A program made the position numbers and the translations under genes. From an uncultured Lachnospiraceae bacterium (lineage in GTDB: Bacteria; Bacillota_A; Clostridia; Lachnospirales; Lachnospiraceae): a stretch of DNA of 9,895 nt. The notes beneath the pieces were generated by a model. It was not told where the DNA came from, made no database searches, and saw only the letters and a program-made list of their open reading frames with translations. Location: positions 1-9,895 of the forward strand of contig CAMOOZ010000015.1 of the NCBI GenBank assembly GCA_946621895.1, given 5' to 3'. Of this stretch, positions 5,375 through 9,895 are shown piece by piece; the first letter of the stretch is position 1; each line of letters opens with the position of its first letter.

Positions 5375-8008
5375 TCAGGCCTTCTCTTCAGCCTCCTGCG
5401 CTTCCTCTTTTTCCTTCTCTTCCTTTTCCTTCTTCTCTGCGTTTTCGGAGTAGGTCTCGCAGGCCTGCTTCTGGCCCTGAATCATGAAATCGCCAAAGGA
5501 ATCGCACTGCTCCATAAAATGCTCGTTTGCCATCTCCTGGAATTCCTTCACCTTCTTCATAAAGGCCTTCGGAGACATGACCACCACGGGCAGAAAAGGC
5601 AGGGAGGGCACTGAGGGCGCCTCATCCGGCAGCGCATCGGTGAAGGTGTCCTGCATTTCCATCATATGGTCGAAGAACTGGTTCCACTGATCCCTGGAGC
5701 TGTCCATCGTGGATTTCTGCGCATCGATCATCTGCTCCCAGAAAAGCGCCGTATCAAAATCAAAGCCGTTTTTCGTGGATTTCTTCTCCTCCTTGTTCTT
5801 TCCGCCGAACCATCCGAAGGGATCCATGCCAGGCATGGAAGGCATCGGCGGCATCATCCCCTGAAACATCGGCATCATTCCTTTCAGTTCTTTCATTTTC
5901 TTACCCATCTTGCTTTCTCCTTTCTCGTTCGGCATCACATATTTGCGGAATGCCATGTCAACCATTTTGGGGGTAAAATCCTGCAGGCTTCTCATCATAT
6001 TTTGGATATCAAAGCCGGTCAGCTTCAGCACCATTTCGCGTAGGCCGTTGATCTTAAAGAGCCTCGAGATCCCCACCTTGTTGATCTCGGGGAGCGCCGC
6101 GAACACCTCGGAGAGGATATTGTAGGGATCTCCCTCCAGCTCCTCCGGAATGCCCGCTCCCATTGTGGCGTGTTCTCCCTCTGCCGCGGGAACAAGCAGG
6201 ATGTCCACGGTCTTTCCGTCCAGCTTCACGGGCTTGACGGAAAAGCGCTTTCCGCTCACCATTCCCGAAGCCAGCTTCCGGATATCCACCTTCCCGCCGG
6301 TATTCAGGGGAACCTTCTCCGTGATCACGCACTGGCTGGGCATATTGGAATCGGCCAGCATGCCGTCCGTGATGAACACCTGGATCAGCGCCTTGCGCAG
6401 GACGCTCAGCTCCTCCGCCCCCTTCTCGCTTAATTCCACATACAGCACCGGGATATTATCGTGCAGCGTCTTGTGGAGCTCCGGCGCGAGGCCGCAGGCC
6501 ACGATCCCGGGCTGTGCAGTGACGGCATTTTCCACCAGACCCGCGTCAAACCGCACACCCTCGTTGTTCACAAAGAACTGATTGGATCTGCCGATGCAGG
6601 TCAGGCTGCCGTCGTCATTTACCCGGACAAGGTCATTCGTATTGAAATAATCCTCTCCGTCGATCTGATCCAGCTTGAAGAACACATCATTCCCCAGACG
6701 GCCGCTGCTGATCGTGGGCGAACTCATAAACAGGATGCCGGTCCTCGGACCTTCGGAAATATCGTAATAACGATCCTCTTCCTCCACATAGATCTTTGCC
6801 TTAAAGCCCGGCAGCAAAAATCCGATCGCGTCATCCTCCCGCGAGGAAGGACAGAGCACGCACGCCCCGCCCAGCTCGGACAGCCCATAGCCATTGATCA
6901 CCCGGGCGGTGGAGCCGCAGGACTTCAGATAATCGTTGAATTTTTGCTTATATTCAGGGGAAATATAGGTGCCGCCCATAAACACCAGCTTCAGCTTGGA
7001 CAGATCGATGCCCGGCATGGTCTTCAGCCAGGAATCCAGAATGCTCTTGCTGGTGAACAGGATATTGATCCCGTAGTGTTCGATCGCCTCGCTGTAGCGG
7101 GGATTCGAGCCGCCCACCGGCAAAGCGACCACCTCCATGCCGAAACCAAGCGGCGTGTGGAGCATATCCACCATCGAGTATACCCAGGACATATTCAGCG
7201 TCAGGCAGCTGACCATATGCGTCGGCGCTTTTTTCAGATCGTCCAGCGTGTCTTTCGCCTTTAAGGCGGATGCCACAAAGGCATTGACGGCTTTATCGGA
7301 CATGGGCACAGGCTTGTGCATGCCGTTCACCGTGCCCGTGGTATGCAGAACGACCGCGCCGTCAACGGATTTATTTTTCCCGTAAACAATAGGGGCAGCC
7401 TCATGCTCCTTCAGCAGATCCTCCATCAGGACCGCGCCGTCAAGCTCGCGGAAAAGATTTTTATTCAGATTGCGGATCAGCTCCAGCCCGGGCACGCCGA
7501 AGTCCCCGCCCATGGGGCTTTCCAGCACGATCACATTGCGAAGGCCCAGCATCTCCCGGTCCCGCAGGAGGCGTTTCATCAGTTTGGGGAAAGCATAAAG
7601 CTCGGAAACGAGGAGATCCGTGATATGCTCCCGTTCGATCATGCTGTGGATCTGCTTTTCATCGAAAAGATCGAAGGGATAGATCAGGGAGACGGAAGCC
7701 CCTGTCATGTTCAGGCCGTAAAACGCGAAGATCGTCTGCGTCAGCGGCGTCCCGATCAGGGCCACTCTGGAGTGATTCTTTCCGGTGAGGTTCGCGCCGG
7801 AGAACGCTTCCGCGTATTTCTCCCAATGGCGGAACATCTGGCGGTAGGTGTAGGTGCGGTACCCATCCCTGATCGCCACACTGTCCAGCCGTTCCTCGCT
7901 GTAGGAATTCAGTTCCTTAATAAATGACCAGCAGGGCTGATCGATCAGCGCCCCGCTTTCCAGATTCTTCCTTACTTTTGAAAGCTGTTCTTTCTCACTT
8001 GCTTTCAT
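5375..8008 (-). CDS. AMP-binding (ANL superfamily) ligase with Met-rich linker and phasin-like C-terminal extension
   Basis: An 877-aa protein. Residues about 25-580 form an adenylate-forming fold, which activates a carboxylic acid as acyl-AMP (often then acyl-CoA). Motifs: an A3-like loop LHTTGTVNGMHKP (221-233), A5 NGYGLSE (372-378), A7 YFNTNDL (454-460), A8 GRSNQFFVNNEGVRF (473-487) and A10 PLNTGGK (567-573, catalytic Lys573). The A3 loop departs from the usual SGTTGxPK, and A7 has Asn for Gly. Residues 580-700 are an unassigned mixed region. A Met/Pro-rich segment follows (MMPMFQGMMPPMPSMPGM, 711-728), then amphipathic helices (about 750-790 and 812-855: FWEQMIDAQKSTMDSSRDQW; KAFMKKVKEFQEMANEHF) resembling phasin or PhaE helices, and a Glu/Lys-rich tail. 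Typical ANL ligases have 500-650 residues. ATG at 8006-8008 is chosen on AAGGAGGTG 9 nt upstream; an in-frame ATG at 8045-8047 would bypass it. The substrate is unknown. Confidence 0.82.
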   Translation of the reverse strand: MKASEKEQLSKVRKNLESGALIDQPCWSFIKELNSYSEERLDSVAIRDGYRTYTYRQMFRHWEKYAEAFSGANLTGKNHSRVALIGTPLTQTIFAFYGLNMTGASVSLIYPFDLFDEKQIHSMIEREHITDLLVSELYAFPKLMKRLLRDREMLGLRNVIVLESPMGGDFGVPGLELIRNLNKNLFRELDGAVLMEDLLKEHEAAPIVYGKNKSVDGAVVLHTTGTVNGMHKPVPMSDKAVNAFVASALKAKDTLDDLKKAPTHMVSCLTLNMSWVYSMVDMLHTPLGFGMEVVALPVGGSNPRYSEAIEHYGINILFTSKSILDSWLKTMPGIDLSKLKLVFMGGTYISPEYKQKFNDYLKSCGSTARVINGYGLSELGGACVLCPSSREDDAIGFLLPGFKAKIYVEEEDRYYDISEGPRTGILFMSSPTISSGRLGNDVFFKLDQIDGEDYFNTNDLVRVNDDGSLTCIGRSNQFFVNNEGVRFDAGLVENAVTAQPGIVACGLAPELHKTLHDNIPVLYVELSEKGAEELSVLRKALIQVFITDGMLADSNMPSQCVITEKVPLNTGGKVDIRKLASGMVSGKRFSVKPVKLDGKTVDILLVPAAEGEHATMGAGIPEELEGDPYNILSEVFAALPEINKVGISRLFKINGLREMVLKLTGFDIQNMMRSLQDFTPKMVDMAFRKYVMPNEKGESKMGKKMKELKGMMPMFQGMMPPMPSMPGMDPFGWFGGKNKEEKKSTKNGFDFDTALFWEQMIDAQKSTMDSSRDQWNQFFDHMMEMQDTFTDALPDEAPSVPSLPFLPVVVMSPKAFMKKVKEFQEMANEHFMEQCDSFGDFMIQGQKQACETYSENAEKKEKEEKEKEEAQEAEEKA

Positions 8009-8017
8009 GTGAAAAAC

Positions 8018-8026
8018 CACCTCCTT
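8018..8026 (-). promoter_or_regulatory. Consensus ribosome binding site of the AMP-binding gene
   Basis: AAGGAGGTG on the minus strand, 9 nt from the ATG at 8006-8008. It decides the start against the ATG at 8045-8047. Confidence 0.85.
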
Positions 8027-8080
8027 CCCCCGTCTGTCATCGTACAATCAGAATATGTCAATTCGAAGCTGTCCGGATCT

Positions 8081-8158
8081 GTCCCATGCCTGTCGGCAAA
8101 CCGGTCTCCTTTCAGTATCCACCGGCTGATCCCCTGTATTGCCGGGGATTGTCCCATG
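8081..8158 (-). repeat. Direct repeat pair CATGGGAC in the leader of the AMP-binding gene
   Basis: CATGGGAC occurs at 8151-8158 and again at 8081-8088 (plus-strand GTCCCATG), exactly 70 bp apart. Each continues as ACA(G)ATCC on the minus strand. Next to the first, a 6-bp hairpin ATCCCC/GGGGAT occupies 8129-8149. Both lie in the predicted 170-nt leader. Function unknown; this could be chance. Confidence 0.35.
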
Positions 8159-8182
8159 GATCCTGCGATAAGCAACAGAATT

Positions 8183-8211
8183 ATTTTTACATGAAGACCG
8201 GCTTCTGTCAA
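8183..8211 (-). promoter_or_regulatory. Predicted promoter of the AMP-binding gene
   Basis: On the minus strand the -35 is an exact TTGACA (8206-8211). A 17-nt spacer ends in TGT, an extended -10 element, before AAAAAT (8183-8188, 4/6). Transcription would start near 8176, giving a leader of about 170 nt. The -35 directly abuts the degenerate end of the third repeat copy. Confidence 0.55.
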
Positions 8212-8212
8212 A

Positions 8213-8320
8213 CAAAATTTGAATCATATTTGCGGAAGGCGGCCAAGGGGCGAAGCGCCTCTGGGCGGGCACATGAACAAACCGCCAGGCGATTTGTGAA
8301 TGGGGTGCCGAACAGATACC
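8213..8320 (-). repeat. Structured intergenic repeat, copy 3 (truncated, inverted orientation)
   Basis: On the minus strand it opens with GGTATCTGTTCGGCACCCC (complement of 8302-8320) and ATTCACAAA, as in copies 1 and 2. Hairpin 1 is CAAATCGC-CTG-GCGGTTTG, followed by CATGTG, CCAGAGG and a hairpin-2 equivalent with GGCG-CTT-CGCC. Similarity continues weakly through CCGCAAATATGATTCAAATTTTG and then stops; the long 3' arm and the right terminal inverted repeat are missing. It lies between the chemotaxis-gene terminator and the promoter of the AMP-binding gene, in the orientation of the latter. Confidence 0.75.
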
Positions 8321-8361
8321 ATAATCTTTGTGATTATCCGCAAACGAAACAGGGGAGGAAC

Positions 8362-8412
8362 AAAAAAAGGGGCAGTGAAGCCCGGGATGATTCCCGTTTG
8401 CTTCACAGCCCC
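8362..8412 (-). terminator. Strong intrinsic terminator after the chemotaxis gene
   Basis: On the minus strand GGGGCTGTGAAG (8401-8412) pairs with CTTCACTGCCCC (8369-8380) with one mismatch. An inner CGGGA/TCCCG stem (8383-8396) follows, and then TTTTTTTG (8361-8368). It lies 45 nt after the stop of the chemotaxis gene. The plus-strand side carries only four Ts, so any bidirectional use would be weak. Confidence 0.9.
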
Positions 8413-8456
8413 TTTTCCGGTCGGACAGAGAGCAGAAGCCCCCGGTCGATCCGTCT

Positions 8457-9895
8457 TTATTTGAAGAACATCAGCGCGTTGGACACCTCGTCCGCGAGGG
8501 CCTTCAGCTCCTCGGTCTCTCCGGTGATCGTGCTCATCGTGGCGGACATCTCCTGCATCGAGGCGTTGGTCTCCTCGGCGGAGGCCGCGTTCTCCTGCGT
8601 GATGGCGCTCAGGTTGCTTAACGCGTCGGACACGGTCATCACATTGCTGTTTGCCGTTTCCACCTTGGAGGCCACCTGCTCCGCCATGCCGGACACGGCA
8701 TCCACGGATTCGGAAAGCTGACGGACCGCAGTTTCCGTATCGTTTAACATCCGGCCCTGATTCTCCGTCGCTTCCTTCACGGACTGTGCCGAAGCCAGTG
8801 TCTTTCCGGAGGCATCGATCAGCCGCTTTAAGACCTCGGCGATCTGACCGGCGCTTGCCGAGGATTCCTCGGAAAGCTTGCGGATCTCCTCGGCCACCAC
8901 GGCGAAGCCCCTTCCGGCCTCGCCGGCTCTGGCCGCCTCAATGGAAGCATTCAGGGAAAGCAGGTTTGTCTGGGAGGCGATGCCCATGATCGCCTCTGCG
9001 GCATTGGAGATCTCATCCACCGCCGCGTTGGTCTTTCTGACATTATCCGTCACAAGCACGATGGCCTCCTGATTCTCCCTCGCGGAATCGATCAGGTTTG
9101 CCAGCGTGGAGGAAACACCCTGGTTCACATCCGCCATCTGCTGTGAGGTGGCTGCCAGATTCTCGATCAGGGAGCTCACCTCCTCCATGTTGGACTGCAT
9201 CTCGGTGCTCTTGATCGTGGCCTGCTCCACCTCTTCCGCCTGGGACACGGCACCCTGGGACACATTGTCCACGGCGCCGGACACATCCTGCGCGGCCTGG
9301 GAGAGCTGCTCCACGCGGGTCGCGATATCCCCGGCGGCCTTCCCCACATTTTCGGCATCCGTCTTGATCCCGGACACGATGCCCATCAGCTCATCAGATA
9401 CATTGTTTACGCTGGAGGAAATATCCCCGAATTCATCGCGCCTGTGCTCATAGCCCTTTACACCGGCAAAGCTTCCTCCTGCCATCGCAAGCAGCACTGC
9501 CACGGTATCCCGGATGGGCTTCGTAAAGTAGTTGGCCAGCATCCAGGCGACTATGCCCACAATGACTAAGAGCACCAGGCTTACGAGGAGCGAAATCCAG
9601 ACGCTGGCCCAGGTGCTCCGCAAGGACACGGAGGTGTCTCTCGCCACCACGGAGATCCATCCGGTGTTTTCCTCTTTCTGATAGGAGACTCGCCAGTTCA
9701 CGCCGTCCCAGGAAATATCATAGTCCCCTTTGTTGTCCCCATTGGTAAAAAAGGGCTGATAGCTCTGGTCTTCGGGCGATTCCACCGGGATCTCCCGCGC
9801 GGAATGGGCCACCACGGAGCCCGTCTTGTCCACGATCAGGATGTCCATGTTTTCTTCCGTCACCTCGGAGGCCACCAGTGTATGGAAATCCGCCA
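8457..9895 (-). CDS. Methyl-accepting chemotaxis protein, N-terminus cut by window edge
   Basis: About 479 codons of a transmembrane chemoreceptor that would signal to CheA/CheW; the frame is open to the right edge (ADFHTL before the GTG at 9873-9875), so the start lies outside. In order from that GTG: the end of an extracellular sensor, probably a Cache domain (residues about 10-80, [14 protein letters not shown] to GWISVVARD); one membrane helix (about 89-115, [21 protein letters not shown]); a HAMP linker (about 112-165); and a long coiled-coil signalling domain. Its hairpin tip is the highly conserved [18 protein letters not shown] (302-319) and [18 protein letters not shown] (321-338). 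Likely methylation segments include [16 protein letters not shown] (428-443). It ends ALMFFK without a CheR-binding pentapeptide. A Cache sensor suggests small ligands such as amino or organic acids. A strong terminator follows. Confidence 0.95.
   Translation of the reverse strand, partial: ADFHTLVASEVTEENMDILIVDKTGSVVAHSAREIPVESPEDQSYQPFFTNGDNKGDYDISWDGVNWRVSYQKEENTGWISVVARDTSVSLRSTWASVWISLLVSLVLLVIVGIVAWMLANYFTKPIRDTVAVLLAMAGGSFAGVKGYEHRRDEFGDISSSVNNVSDELMGIVSGIKTDAENVGKAAGDIATRVEQLSQAAQDVSGAVDNVSQGAVSQAEEVEQATIKSTEMQSNMEEVSSLIENLAATSQQMADVNQGVSSTLANLIDSARENQEAIVLVTDNVRKTNAAVDEISNAAEAIMGIASQTNLLSLNASIEAARAGEAGRGFAVVAEEIRKLSEESSASAGQIAEVLKRLIDASGKTLASAQSVKEATENQGRMLNDTETAVRQLSESVDAVSGMAEQVASKVETANSNVMTVSDALSNLSAITQENAASAEETNASMQEMSATMSTITGETEELKALADEVSNALMFFK

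Noticed and set aside
6461..7264. Plus-strand open frame (267 codons) opposite the AMP-binding gene, with further ones at 7316-7927 and 7924-8721
   Set aside because: These are antisense shadows rich in His, Gln and Arg, without ribosome sites or domains. The minus strand carries clear ANL and chemoreceptor motifs there.
8005..8211. Minus-strand open frame of 68 codons in the leader of the AMP-binding gene, and an in-frame extension of that gene to 8047
   Set aside because: The 68-codon frame starts inside the -35 element and so could not be transcribed from that promoter. The extension would bypass the consensus ribosome site at 8018-8026.

Overview
The window looks like chromosomal DNA of a Gram-positive anaerobe, most likely a member of the class Clostridia (Bacillota; Lachnospiraceae or a gut/rumen relative). 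The grounds are a YlmH-type S4 protein, strong AGGAGG ribosome binding sites, sigma-A-like promoters, hairpin-plus-T-tract terminators and moderately GC-rich coding sequence. The assignment is inferred from gene content, not from a marker gene. There are no rRNA or tRNA genes, no CRISPR array and no transposase.

Layout. At the left edge is the 5' end of tcdA (tRNA t6A dehydratase, minus strand, cut by the window). It is divergent from ylmH (520-1263, plus), with a structured intergenic repeat (299-460) between them. ylmH converges on a small XRE/Cro-type repressor gene (1277-1618, minus). A gene-poor stretch of about 690 bp follows, holding small hairpins and a second, longer copy of the repeat (1901-2142). 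It ends in a near-consensus promoter with a palindrome at its start point. That promoter drives a 660-aa P-loop ATPase of unknown function (2309-4291, plus). The ATPase gene overlaps tail-to-tail by 63 bp with an alpha/beta-hydrolase gene (4229-5212, minus). Upstream of the hydrolase on the same strand, and separated by a good intrinsic terminator, is an 877-aa AMP-binding (ANL-type) protein with an unusual Met-rich linker and a phasin-like C-terminal tail (5375-8008). Its leader and promoter lie next to a third, truncated copy of the repeat (about 8213-8320, minus). The right edge holds a methyl-accepting chemotaxis protein that lacks its N-terminus (8457-9895, minus), followed by a strong terminator (8362-8412).

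How the pieces relate. Most genes are separate transcription units of unrelated function (tRNA modification, ribosome quality control, chemotaxis). The AMP-binding protein and the hydrolase may be functionally linked, since they are codirectional and consecutive and could both act on acyl compounds, but the terminator between them argues against a simple operon. The features most worth a second look are the three-copy structured repeat, whose stems show paired (compensatory) base changes between copies; the AMP-ligase fusion with a degenerate phosphate-binding loop; and the ATPase, whose N-terminal half resembles the AAA-ATPase_like family but which lacks that family's usual nuclease end.
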